From a virus, in the IMG/VR virus record IMGVR_UViG_3300044971_003060, positions 1 to 24,141 of that record: 24,141 nucleotides of DNA; one strand, 5' to 3'. The position numbers and the translations under genes were made by a program. Below are positions 11,880 to 18,992 of this stretch, one piece after another (position 1 is the first letter of the stretch; every line of letters starts with the position of its first letter). The notes under the pieces are model-generated. The model was not told where the DNA came from, did no database searches, and saw nothing but the letters and a program-made list of their open reading frames with translations.

Positions 11880-12431
11880 TTAGAAATGGAAATCAACCAC
11901 AACTAAGTACTGATTACCTCTTTTTTCAGGGTCAGCAAGTTTCTCTCTGAAATACCTAAGTTCAGCCGTGTACTCTTCCATGTCATAGACACCAGAAGAA
12001 GAGTTCCACTCTCCACTAAGTATTTGTAAAATAGACTTTGCTTGCCATAACTTCATACGACCCTCAAAGTATTCGTGATTCATCTCTGGTTCAACTTCTG
12101 GGTTGTAGTTAAACACATAAGTATTTAAGTCAAAACTATTTCCAAGTCCCTCGAGACAATGTTTAACTTCAATACTGCGAGCAGATAGAAAGTCTTTAAT
12201 TACTTTTTCTGCAAGTTCTGGGTCATCTTCATAGCGCATTGAACCTTGTGGGTGTTTTTCTCCAAAAACATCTCCAGCCCAGCGGCCAGCAAGACCTGAA
12301 CCAAAAGCGCCTTCGCCATGCCAATCAGACCAATCGGGGGAAAGTCCGTCAATAGTTAATTTGTTTTCTACTCTCGATACAGCTTGTTCGTGACTATCTG
12401 CTTCAATAAGTAAAACCTGTGCAACATGCAT
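11880..12431 (-). CDS. Unknown 183-aa phage protein with WxxWH and AGRWAGD motifs
   Basis: ATG at 12431 is preceded by AGAGAGGAAAC at good spacing. The N-terminal strand-helix (HVAQVLLIEADSHEQAVSRV) is followed by a Trp-rich loop (SPDWSDWHGEGAF) and GLAGRWAGD, a motif also seen in the GQYH-family protein at 5684-6070. The C-terminal half is helical, ending in NQYLVVVDFHF. Shared WAGD motifs suggest distant kinship or convergent design; function unknown. Confidence 0.65.
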   Translation of the reverse strand: MHVAQVLLIEADSHEQAVSRVENKLTIDGLSPDWSDWHGEGAFGSGLAGRWAGDVFGEKHPQGSMRYEDDPELAEKVIKDFLSARSIEVKHCLEGLGNSFDLNTYVFNYNPEVEPEMNHEYFEGRMKLWQAKSILQILSGEWNSSSGVYDMEEYTAELRYFREKLADPEKRGNQYLVVVDFHF

Positions 12432-12457
12432 AGTTTGTTTCCTCTCTTTCTAAATCT

Positions 12458-12487
12458 ATTATATAACTAACAACTGACAAAAGTCAA
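12458..12487 (-). promoter_or_regulatory. Promoter with TTGTCA box
   Basis: TTGACT, 18 bp, TATAAT; TTGTCA 11 bp upstream of the -10. TTGACTTTTGTCAG forms a small inverted repeat. Confidence 0.75.
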
Positions 12488-12498
12488 GTAAGTAGTTA

Positions 12499-12966
12499 CT
12501 ATCCGTACATGGGAACAAAAGTTCCGTCAGACTTTTCTCCCCCAAAATATCTTCCGTTAACGAGTATTTCGGATAGCAAACTTTCTGCACCTTGTATCAT
12601 TTCTTTAATTTCATGAGTAACATAGTCAAGGTGTTCTCCGTCCATAGAATAGAAATCAAACCAGGAATTGTTAATGTGGATTAGTTTTTCTTCTTCTAAA
12701 GCGCGAGAAAGTTTTTTATCCGTGTTGTATCCAGCAGAGATTAAGCCTTCACCATTACGGTAAACATTTCCCTGTGTATCTTGGTAGCGAGTCTCTCCGT
12801 CACAATAAACAAGCAGACTCCAATCCAAGCCGTCTTGTTCTAAAGTAATTTCTGCTATGCAATCTAAACCCGTATAAAATACTGCGTCTTGCCTGTAAGT
12901 TTTTGGAGTAGGTATTTTCCATTTAACTTTAAGAGTTCCTTGCCCGTCAGCTGTTATCTTCTCCAT
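12499..12966 (-). CDS. Unknown 155-aa protein, leaderless
   Basis: ATG at 12966 is 6 nt after TATAAT. The protein is beta-rich in the first 75 residues (TLKVKWKIPTPK, IAEITLEQDGLDWSLLVYC) and helical later (THEIKEMIQGAESLLSEIL). It is acidic and ends YFGGEKSDGTFVPMYG. No known domain is recognised. Confidence 0.65.
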   Translation of the reverse strand: MEKITADGQGTLKVKWKIPTPKTYRQDAVFYTGLDCIAEITLEQDGLDWSLLVYCDGETRYQDTQGNVYRNGEGLISAGYNTDKKLSRALEEEKLIHINNSWFDFYSMDGEHLDYVTHEIKEMIQGAESLLSEILVNGRYFGGEKSDGTFVPMYG

Positions 12967-12972
12967 AAATCT

Positions 12973-13001
12973 ATTATAGAGTAAGTCAAGCCGCTTGTCA
13001 A
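12973..13001 (-). promoter_or_regulatory. Leaderless promoter with a B-box directly upstream
   Basis: TTGACA, 17 bp, TATAAT. The B-box at 13007-13020 begins 5 bp beyond the -35. Confidence 0.8.
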
Positions 13002-13006
13002 GAGTT

Positions 13007-13063
13007 CCCCTAAAAAATATTTTGCTAGCTGCAGATCCGAGCTCGGGAAATAATAACTTTAAT
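13007..13063. repeat. B-box plus A-box in reversed order
   Basis: CCCCTAAAAAATAT (13007-13020) precedes GGGAAATAATAACTTT (about 13047), the reverse of the usual A-then-B order. Confidence 0.7.
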
Positions 13064-13093
13064 TTCTTTGCTCGGGGAAGGTTTGCTTGCCGT

Positions 13094-13179
13094 AAAAAAA
13101 AAATGAACCTGCTAGACGCGAGTGGACACTACTCGCTGGAAGGACGAATACCCAAAGAAAGGGTCTCACGCCTAGCAGG
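13094..13179 (-). ncRNA. Three-way-junction RNA ending in a T10 tract
   Basis: Outer stem CCTGCTAG/CTAGCAGG (13108-13115, 13172-13179) encloses two hairpins: GCGAGT/ACTCGC (13118-13136) and ACCC/GGGT (13150-13164). On the minus strand the outer stem is followed by TTCA and ten T. It lies directly after the VWA gene and probably terminates it. The inner hairpins are more than a terminator needs, so a stable 3' RNA may be released. Confidence 0.6.
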
Positions 13180-13192
13180 AACTCTATTAAGG

Positions 13193-14968
13193 TTAAGGGG
13201 CAACCGATGCTTTTTGTAGCGCCTTGCCTGCCGCTTTACCAATTTCTGTGGCAACTTCTGCTGGATTAACTGTACCCGACAAAACTACTGCACCTGTGTT
13301 GTTACACAACTTTTGTGCATAATAATCTTGGTGGATTGGAATAAACAACACTCCAACGCCTGACTTAGCGCACTCCTGTACCCAACGCAAAGCCTTTTCT
13401 GCCTCGACTCTTTTGTAGTTAGCGTCACTAACAACAACTAATAATCTTGCACCTCGACCACCGAGTAAATTAAGGTTTCCATTTAACGCCTTAAATCCTC
13501 TGTCAAACTGTTCAGTATTATCAACTGCTGAATAAGTTGTCACATTATCCAACTTCTGACCTACTCGTAAAGTTGGGAATACAGAATTTCCAAAGTAAAC
13601 CATAGAAACTTTACCTTGTACTCTTCTAACTGCTTCACTCATAATCCACGCTGTTGAAGCCATTGGTCCCATGGCAGGGTGCATTGACCCTGAAATGTCA
13701 ACCATAATTCCTACAGACAAAGTTGGGTCCTCTGTGTGTTTGCGTATAGTTCTGCGCCACGCTTCGGTAGGAGTGTTAACTCCTCGTTCTTTCATAGCAC
13801 TTGCTTGAACCAAACTACGAGTACGCAATCTTCCTGGAGGAGTTACGCTGTTAATTTCAAACTCGTCACGCTCGCGATATTTTGCGCGTTCAAGTATCTG
13901 TGCAACTTTTACTGCTGCAACTCTTTCGTCAGAGTTAGGTTTTCTAACATCAACTATTACGCTAGAAGTAGAGTTATCTGTTGCAGAAGTTCCGTCTGAA
14001 TAAACTTCTTTTGCAATTTCTGTATGCTCTTCTTCTAACTTTGACCTGTCTTTTCTTCCTTTAACAATTTCTTTCCACTCTTCGTCTTGTTCCATTTCTA
14101 TAACTTCGCTAGTGGAAGAAGTTTCAACTTGGTCTTTAGTTTCTTGTAAAGCTTCTTTTAATGCTTCAACAAACATTTGTTGTAGTTGTTTGTTCTCTTC
14201 ATTATTTTCGCCTTTTTCTTCTTTCTTTTCACGAATAAGTTTTACCCACTCTTTTGCGATTGGATAAGTTAATTCCATATTTGTATCTATAGTGTGTGTC
14301 TGAAACTTTCGGGCAAGTTCAACTAACTTAGAAACTAATTCTGCTCCTAAGAAATCATTAAGAATTTTGCTAAGACTTTCTACTTCTTCTTCAAGTAGAA
14401 CTCCTGCTTCAACTCTTGCTAATACTAAACCAACTAAAAAGGCAGCAGAAGATACAGAAGAAGAGTTCTTAAACTTTTCCTCTGCTTCATCTACAACAAT
14501 TTCCATAGCGCAGGAGCGCAAGAAAGGACGAAAGGTGTTATCAGTTGATAAACCTCTACCCTCAATACGAGATTCTTCTAACAACATTAAAGCGTCAAAC
14601 TCATCTTTATCTGTCAATTCTTCCATGGCTTTTTTAATATCCCACCTAGAGAACCTAGCGTGGAACGCTTCATGCAAGATTGCACCTACAGCTTTTGGAA
14701 ACTCAAACTGATTCTTTCTTTGTGTTAAATCTTTAATTTGTTCTGGTGTTGTTGCATTACCAAAAGCAATACCTACATTTACTTCTATTTCTGCTGTTTC
14801 TGGAATAAAGCATGCAGGGGCAGAACCACCTGCATTAGGTCCTACATAAGCAACTAAGTCGCTTCTTCTAGCAAACTCATTTACTAGAGTTGTTATATTT
14901 GCGCCAACTTTCAACCACTCGCTAGGAGTAACTTGTGCGCGTGTTTCATTTAATTTAATGTGTCCCAT
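13193..14968 (-). CDS. VWA-domain protein with N-terminal HExxH region
   Basis: 591 aa. The C-terminal part (about 415-585) is a von Willebrand A domain: MIDAS motif DISGS (D424, S426, S428), T/S-rich strand around 478, and VVVSD (D515). The N-terminal part has HEAFH (H99-H103) with EESRIEGR (131-138) downstream, a pattern found in VWA proteins related to metallopeptidases (DUF2201/CobT-like); zinc binding is plausible but proteolysis is not shown. A long acidic linker runs from about 245 to 345. The gene follows a MoxR AAA+ ATPase gene, its usual partner, and has its own promoter. Such pairs act as metal-insertion or complex-remodelling chaperones. The role in the phage is unknown. Confidence 0.85.
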   Translation of the reverse strand: MGHIKLNETRAQVTPSEWLKVGANITTLVNEFARRSDLVAYVGPNAGGSAPACFIPETAEIEVNVGIAFGNATTPEQIKDLTQRKNQFEFPKAVGAILHEAFHARFSRWDIKKAMEELTDKDEFDALMLLEESRIEGRGLSTDNTFRPFLRSCAMEIVVDEAEEKFKNSSSVSSAAFLVGLVLARVEAGVLLEEEVESLSKILNDFLGAELVSKLVELARKFQTHTIDTNMELTYPIAKEWVKLIREKKEEKGENNEENKQLQQMFVEALKEALQETKDQVETSSTSEVIEMEQDEEWKEIVKGRKDRSKLEEEHTEIAKEVYSDGTSATDNSTSSVIVDVRKPNSDERVAAVKVAQILERAKYRERDEFEINSVTPPGRLRTRSLVQASAMKERGVNTPTEAWRRTIRKHTEDPTLSVGIMVDISGSMHPAMGPMASTAWIMSEAVRRVQGKVSMVYFGNSVFPTLRVGQKLDNVTTYSAVDNTEQFDRGFKALNGNLNLLGGRGARLLVVVSDANYKRVEAEKALRWVQECAKSGVGVLFIPIHQDYYAQKLCNNTGAVVLSGTVNPAEVATEIGKAAGKALQKASVAP

Positions 14969-14992
14969 AATATTTGTGTCCTTTCATAATCT

Positions 14993-15022
14993 ATTATAGA
15001 GCATGAAAGGGGTGAGAGTCAA
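14993..15022 (-). promoter_or_regulatory. Promoter of the VWA gene, -35 within a terminator stem
   Basis: TTGACT, 18 bp, TATAAT on the minus strand. The -35 spans the loop and 3' arm of the hairpin at 15009-15033. An ATG at 14987 lies 5 nt after the -10 and could start a 10-codon leaderless uORF overlapping the VWA start. Confidence 0.75.
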
Positions 15023-15033
15023 ACTCCCACCCC
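15009..15033 (-). terminator. Hairpin between MoxR and VWA genes
   Basis: 11-bp stem GGGGTGGGAGT/ACTCTCACCCC in minus-strand RNA (one G-U that would be A-C on the other strand), loop TTG. The T tract is short (TTTC). It likely attenuates MoxR readthrough while carrying the next -35. Confidence 0.7.
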
Positions 15034-15058
15034 CCATGTCTGCCAAGAGAAAGTGAGG

Positions 15059-16147
15059 CTAAATCTTGGCAGGTCTGCACTCTTCGCCAAACACTCGAGT
15101 TAGGACATCAGCCACTAAAGGTCTGTCCAACTCAGGTGAGGACGCGAGCAAGTTTGAAATTGCAAAGTCAGTTCCAAACTCATTGTTGATATCACGAAAC
15201 GCAAGAAGTTCTCGCATTTGTGGTGCCCAAGAAGTTTCGCCTGAACTTTGTTTCTTAGATAGGTTTTGTGCAGCAGTAACTAAAGTTGTTGGTACACCTA
15301 ACTTGCGAGCAAGGTCCCAATCAGTTGTCATTTCTGCTTGCAAAGTGAAACGAGAAACTAATGCTTCACTTAATCTAACTCCTGGAGCATTTGGATTAGT
15401 TGCAGCAACCACAAAGAAATTGGGGTCTGCTTTAACTATTGGTCTTTCAGGATTCGCATTGACTTTTAATTCTCTGCGTCCGTCCATTAGTCCGTAAAGT
15501 ACAGATAAAACTTTCGGGTCAATCAAACCAATTTCATCAACAAAGTAAACGCCACCATTTTCTGCAGCTTTTACTAAATCTCCGTCAATCCACTCGAAAC
15601 CACCACTAGGAGTTTGTACATAACCACCAACTAAATCAGCGACTTCTGTATCACCTGTTCCCATGAGTGTGTAAACTCCACCCTCTTGTTCTGCAAACGC
15701 AGCCTCGATAAGTGCAGTTTTACCTGTTCCTGGCGCACCATAAAGCATGGTAAACATTGGTGAACCAATACTTTCAGAGAAATACTTTTGTGTTGCTTCT
15801 CTTGCTTTGCGTAGTGCAGAAACATCTTGAAAGTTTCCCCACTTGCGAGCATGATACTTATCGCCATTTGGACGAATATAAATATCTTCCTGAGAAGTTT
15901 CATCAAGTGCAACAACTGTTTTTCTCACAGCTCTTGGTTTGCGTGCTTCACCTGACGCTCTTTCTATAAATCTTCCGTAAGGCGTAACATCTGAGTTAAG
16001 TCTTAGTTGTGCTTCAACATCAAGTTTCTGAGTTGTTACATCAACTAGCATTTCCCAAAGGGTACGACTAACTAATGGTTGTTCAAAAGTTGCAACACCA
16101 CTAGGACCTAACTCTTTTAATTTATCTTTTAATTCTTCGTTGTTCAT
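15059..16147 (-). CDS. MoxR-type AAA+ ATPase
   Basis: 362 aa. Walker A GAPGTGKT (137-144), Walker B VYFVDE (200-205), sensor-1 AATNPN (249-253), and a SRF arginine (R266) are all visible; the helix between GTGD and EVADLVGGYV matches MoxR proteins. It would form a hexameric ATPase working with the VWA partner encoded next. ATG at 16147 is preceded by GTGAGGAAAAT. The gene upstream (16173-16685) is probably the third component. No other AAA+ gene is seen in the window. Confidence 0.9.
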   Translation of the reverse strand: MNNEELKDKLKELGPSGVATFEQPLVSRTLWEMLVDVTTQKLDVEAQLRLNSDVTPYGRFIERASGEARKPRAVRKTVVALDETSQEDIYIRPNGDKYHARKWGNFQDVSALRKAREATQKYFSESIGSPMFTMLYGAPGTGKTALIEAAFAEQEGGVYTLMGTGDTEVADLVGGYVQTPSGGFEWIDGDLVKAAENGGVYFVDEIGLIDPKVLSVLYGLMDGRRELKVNANPERPIVKADPNFFVVAATNPNAPGVRLSEALVSRFTLQAEMTTDWDLARKLGVPTTLVTAAQNLSKKQSSGETSWAPQMRELLAFRDINNEFGTDFAISNLLASSPELDRPLVADVLTRVFGEECRPAKI

Positions 16148-16172
16148 ATTTTCCTCACTTTTCTCTGAACAA

Positions 16173-16685
16173 TTATCTTTTGGTTATTGTTAGCGCTTCT
16201 GGATATTTCATACCCTTTTTCGCCTGTTGAATACGATAGACAACTTTTGTAGGAGTTCTACTTAAAGCAACATCTCTCATATCCTTATTAGAAACTTCTA
16301 CAACTATTGGGTTGTAAATAAGTTTCCAATTTGCTGAACCACCTGAACCCGAACCCATAATAAGTCTCTGAACTATACTTCTAAAGTTGCCTTGTAATCT
16401 CTCAATCACAAACTCTTCTCTAGACTTTGCTGGGTAGATAGCACTAATTGAACTACCTGATTCAATCAAACTCATGGCATTTGCTTCGTTAATGGTTGTA
16501 ATACGCCATTGACGCTTTGGTGCATGAGAGTGTAATTGTCGGTAATACAAACGAGCAGGGACAAACTGTCCTACCTCTGTATATCCGTCAGGAGTGATAA
16601 AGAATTGAACGAGAGATAATTTATCTTCTCTTCCAAGTTCTGCGTACACGGAATAACCTTGTACTTTACTTTCTTTGTCAATCAT
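16173..16685 (-). CDS. Unknown 170-aa protein in the MoxR operon
   Basis: ATG at 16685 has GTGAGGAAAC just upstream. The protein is beta-rich in the first half (VQGYSVYAELG, LVQFFITPDGYTEVGQFVPA) and has a Gly/Ser loop (MGSGSGGSANWK) later. It is encoded 25 nt before MoxR without a terminator between, so it is likely a partner or substrate of the ATPase. No family recognised. Confidence 0.7.
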   Translation of the reverse strand: MIDKESKVQGYSVYAELGREDKLSLVQFFITPDGYTEVGQFVPARLYYRQLHSHAPKRQWRITTINEANAMSLIESGSSISAIYPAKSREEFVIERLQGNFRSIVQRLIMGSGSGGSANWKLIYNPIVVEVSNKDMRDVALSRTPTKVVYRIQQAKKGMKYPEALTITKR

Positions 16686-16711
16686 GTTTCCTCACTTTCC
16701 TTTCTAACTCT

Positions 16712-16740
16712 ATAATACATTATCCAAGTGACATTTGCAA
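16712..16740 (-). promoter_or_regulatory. Promoter of the MoxR operon with TGTCA box
   Basis: TTGCAA, 17 bp, TATTAT; ATGTCA 11 bp upstream of the -10. Confidence 0.75.
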
Positions 16741-16752
16741 CTTGGGGCGTGT

Positions 16753-17028
16753 TTACTCTTTTACTGATTCATCATCAACCCATTGGTACTCGATACCTAA
16801 TAAGTCAAAGACTTTGTAAGACTCTGGGTCTTGGTCACTATTACCTCTACCTTTTTCTATCCACTCTGAGACAGCTCTGGCAGCAAGAGGTCTGTCTTGG
16901 TCCCTAACTTCCTCAATATGAGTAAAGTCTTCTTCTGTCCAATCAGTTGTGTCAATAATTGTTAAACCACTTGCATCACCATAATTTCCATCAACTGCAA
17001 AATAGTGTAAAACTTTTACTTCTCTCAT
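16753..17028 (-). CDS. Unknown acidic 91-aa protein
   Basis: ATG at 17028 has a strong AAAAGGAGA ribosome-binding site. The protein starts with a strand-rich part (REVKVLHYFAVDGNYGDASG) and is acidic (DTTDWTEEDFTHIEEVRDQD). It has its own consensus promoter with a B-box just upstream. Function unknown. Confidence 0.65.
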   Translation of the reverse strand: MREVKVLHYFAVDGNYGDASGLTIIDTTDWTEEDFTHIEEVRDQDRPLAARAVSEWIEKGRGNSDQDPESYKVFDLLGIEYQWVDDESVKE

Positions 17029-17051
17029 ATAAATCTCCTTTTCTTATTTTT

Positions 17052-17080
17052 ATTATAAAGACTAAAGCTTTTGTTGTCAA
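17052..17080 (-). promoter_or_regulatory. Consensus promoter with a B-box directly upstream
   Basis: TTGACA, 17 bp, TATAAT; the B-box at 17084-17097 begins 3 bp beyond the -35. Confidence 0.85.
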
Positions 17081-17083
17081 GTA

Positions 17084-17097
17084 CCCCTAAAAAATAT
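17084..17097. repeat. B-box upstream of a -35
   Basis: Perfect CCCCTAAAAAATAT. Together with copies at 9092 and 13007 it defines a position 3-5 bp upstream of -35 boxes. Confidence 0.85.
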
Positions 17098-17102
17098 TAC
17101 TG

Positions 17103-17138
17103 TAAAAGAAAAGTTGGGCTGGGATCTCCAACCCAACT
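17103..17138 (-). terminator. Terminator of the 110-aa coiled-coil gene
   Basis: AGTTGGGTTGG pairs with CCAGCCCAACT (minus strand, one U-G), then TTTTCTTTT. Confidence 0.85.
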
Positions 17139-17155
17139 AATCTTTGTGAACTATC

Positions 17156-17488
17156 TTAAATAGTCTTTAAGAAAGTCCAAGGCGTAGACTTCTGGACTTT
17201 TTCATATATTTCGCTGAAATCTTTTTTCAAGACTTCCATGTCCACAAAGTTTTTAGTTCTGTGTTCAAGTTTTAGTCGAGTGACACCATTGAGCGTTCCA
17301 ACTTCAGCGCCATTTAGAAGTTCTCTAAGTTGTGCGTCAATTTGTTCTTGCTCTTTTTTTAGTTCAGCAATAGTTGCCTTAACTTGGTTAAAGCTCTGCA
17401 TTAACTGTTCTGCGTTAGTTCCATCTAATACGGCAACAACATCAGAAGTTTTAACTGTAGTTGTTGTAGTTACTGTCGATACTGACAT
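17156..17488 (-). CDS. Coiled-coil protein, paralogue of 6584-6922
   Basis: 110 aa. Thr/Val-rich N-terminus (SVSTVTTTTTVKTSDVV), coiled coil (FNQVKATIAELKKEQEQIDA), then TLNGVTRLKLEHRTKN and MEVLKKDFSEIYEKV. The layout and spacing match the paralogue. The C-terminal part resembles the small module associated with YqaJ-like phage nucleases. It uses a leader of the same type (L3). Its function is not established. Confidence 0.7.
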   Translation of the reverse strand: MSVSTVTTTTTVKTSDVVAVLDGTNAEQLMQSFNQVKATIAELKKEQEQIDAQLRELLNGAEVGTLNGVTRLKLEHRTKNFVDMEVLKKDFSEIYEKVQKSTPWTFLKTI

Positions 17489-17537
17489 GGGTTTTGTTTT
17501 TCTCCATTTCTCAAAGTTAGCACCTTGCTACCTTGAT
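17489..17537 (-). promoter_or_regulatory. Hairpin leader L3
   Basis: GGTAGCAAGGTGCTAAC (core 17530-17518), then TTTGAGAAATGGAGAAAAAC and AAAACCC before ATG. It is nearly collinear with leader L4 on the + strand. Confidence 0.65.
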
Positions 17538-17543
17538 ATTTCT

Positions 17544-17573
17544 ATTATAGAACCCCCCACTGACAAAAGTCAA
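17544..17573 (-). promoter_or_regulatory. Promoter with TTGTCA box
   Basis: TTGACT, 18 bp, TATAAT; TTGTCA 11 bp upstream of the -10. Both elements lie within the hairpin at 17552-17583. Confidence 0.75.
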
Positions 17574-17583
17574 GTAGGGGGGT
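17552..17583 (-). terminator. Hairpin overlapping a promoter
   Basis: Minus-strand ACCCCCC-TA-CTTGAC pairs with GTCAGTGGGGGGT. It follows the 132-aa gene and includes the -35 and TTGTCA of the next one. Confidence 0.6.
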
Positions 17584-17592
17584 CTAAATCTT

Positions 17593-17991
17593 TTACTTTG
17601 CTATAACTGGCTTTCTTGTGTTAAAGCAAGGCAAAAACTCTGAAACTGGCATACCAGTTGCGATTGCGTTCTTTATCAAAAAAGTCAGTTTGTTCTTGCC
17701 CCTATTTTTTCCTTTAACAAATTCAATCATTTGCTCGGAGATAAGAAGCAAGTTATGTGCTTTTTCAACTTCGCCATTTACCCAAAACAAAATTGCCGCA
17801 CAAGTCAAAGCATTAGCTTTTTCGTAGTATGGTCTTTTTGTTCCTACAATAAAAAGAAGTTCGTTAGCAGTATGCACTTGTTCATCTTTAGAAAAAGTAT
17901 TAACTGCCAAATCTAAAAATTCGTCTCTTTTTTGAGCACCATTTTTAATTGAAACTTCCTTGAATAACTTTTTATTTAATGGAATATCCAC
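17593..17991 (-). CDS. Helical 132-aa protein, resembles the C-terminal part of DUF4192
   Basis: GTG at 17991 follows AGAGAGGAAAT. The protein is all-helical; KANALTCAAILFWVNGEVEKAHNLLL and AIATGMPVSEFL resemble the repeating helical region at the end of actinobacterial DUF4192 proteins, also found alone in phages (recalled, not searched). Basic overall. Function unknown. Confidence 0.55.
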   Translation of the reverse strand: MDIPLNKKLFKEVSIKNGAQKRDEFLDLAVNTFSKDEQVHTANELLFIVGTKRPYYEKANALTCAAILFWVNGEVEKAHNLLLISEQMIEFVKGKNRGKNKLTFLIKNAIATGMPVSEFLPCFNTRKPVIAK

Positions 17992-18017
17992 TTTTATTTC
18001 CTCTCTTTCTAATCTCT

Positions 18018-18046
18018 ATAATAACATACCCCTCTGACAAAATCAA
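18018..18046 (-). promoter_or_regulatory. Promoter with TTGTCA box
   Basis: TTGATT, 17 bp, TATTAT; TTGTCA 11 bp upstream. The region is also a CCCCT/AGGGG hairpin (18029-18051). Confidence 0.7.
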
Positions 18047-18063
18047 AGGGGCAGTTATAGTTT

Positions 18064-18693
18064 TTAGGAATTAACTTTTTCTTCGCTAACTACTCTTGGG
18101 CAATCGGAATAGAAATACTCTTCATCATTTCCTTCGGCACAATTACAACTACCGACATCACCCATTTCTACATAGGCTTTGTGGCTCAGTTCTTCTTCAT
18201 ACCTTTCTTCTGTTAGTTCTCCGTTTGCATATTCATTTATTCCCCAGAATTGCATGCCTGGCTCAACATACATAATTTTGAACTCAAGGGTAGGAAACTT
18301 TTCTGCAAGTATTTCTATAATTGGAATACATGGAGACCATGCCGTCCACATAGAATAACCAATCTCTCCTTTATCTAATAAATCTAGAAAGGCATAAGTT
18401 TCAAAAGAGTTCTCTCCATCAACATTTGCAACATCCCATTTAGTTCCCCAATGGTTTATATTCCACTGATACCAAGCCTCGCTTTTTATGTAAGACTCCA
18501 TTAGTTCTTCGTCTGGTCTTACTACATTCCAAAAAGCAAATACAGGATTACTAAACTTTGTAGTTTCAGTTTCCTCGTATTTAGGTGGCATTGCGTATTG
18601 TCTTTCATAAGGCGCTCCAACAAAATCTATAAGTTTTTGAAGTTCTGCTTTCTCGCCCTTGATTGTTAATTCATTTGAACACCAGTTTGGCAT
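18064..18693 (-). CDS. Api92 / YubB-ferredoxin-like protein (DUF1281 type)
   Basis: 209 aa starting MPNWCSNELTIKGEKAELQK, a highly typical start for Api92-like/YubB ferredoxin-fold proteins, with the second signature WNINHWGTKWDVANV at about 77-91. The fold is ferredoxin-like without visible Fe-S ligands; the family is carried by phages and plasmids and has no assigned activity. The tail has CNCAEGND and SDCP, possibly metal-related. Own promoter, GAGG ribosome-binding site. Confidence 0.8.
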   Translation of the reverse strand: MPNWCSNELTIKGEKAELQKLIDFVGAPYERQYAMPPKYEETETTKFSNPVFAFWNVVRPDEELMESYIKSEAWYQWNINHWGTKWDVANVDGENSFETYAFLDLLDKGEIGYSMWTAWSPCIPIIEILAEKFPTLEFKIMYVEPGMQFWGINEYANGELTEERYEEELSHKAYVEMGDVGSCNCAEGNDEEYFYSDCPRVVSEEKVNS

Positions 18694-18717
18694 TTAGTTC
18701 CTCTCTTTCTAATCTCT

Positions 18718-18746
18718 ATAATAGCATTTGACAAAAATAATGTCAA
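18718..18746 (-). promoter_or_regulatory. Consensus promoter (TTGACA-17-TATTAT)
   Basis: The spacer contains TTGTCA only 5 bp from the -10; TTGACA and TGTCAA form an inverted repeat. Confidence 0.8.
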
Positions 18747-18756
18747 GACTGACTGA

Positions 18757-18905
18757 AGGTTTCGGGAACTAATAACTTTCTAGTAACGCGTACAGCTGCT
18801 GTGAGGGGTAGGAGGCCAGACTTGTTTCCCAGGCTGGGAACTAATAACTTTCGCGTAACGCCGCAGCTGACCAAGCTGTTCCCCTAAAAAATATTTTTTA
18901 AGGGA
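18757..18905. repeat. Composite repeat with two A-boxes and a palindromic B-box
   Basis: Two copies of GGGAACTAATAACTTTC lie about 76 bp apart, each followed by TAACGC and an AGCTG segment. The B-box at 18881-18894 continues into TTTTTTAAGGG, making an almost complete palindrome. TTCCCAGGCTGGGAA lies between the A-boxes. No gene is seen in 18694-18992. Confidence 0.8.
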
Positions 18906-18942
18906 GCTGATCCGCAGCTGGAAAATACAAGTTGTTTTTTCT

Positions 18943-18976
18943 CAAAAAAATAAAACCCCCCAGTTTCCTAGGGGGT
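18943..18976 (-). terminator. Terminator of the zinc-ribbon gene
   Basis: ACCCCC/GGGGGGT followed on the minus strand by TTTATTTTTTT. Confidence 0.85.
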
Positions 18977-18992
18977 CTTATTACTTCACGGG

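Noticed and set aside
13108-13179. Self-cleaving ribozyme (hammerhead, pistol or twister)
   Set aside because: The three-way shape is suggestive, but none of the conserved core sequences (such as CUGAUGA) are present on either strand.
12995-13219. 74-codon + frame
   Set aside because: It crosses a B-box, an A-box and the three-way-junction RNA; no promoter or ribosome-binding site is seen.
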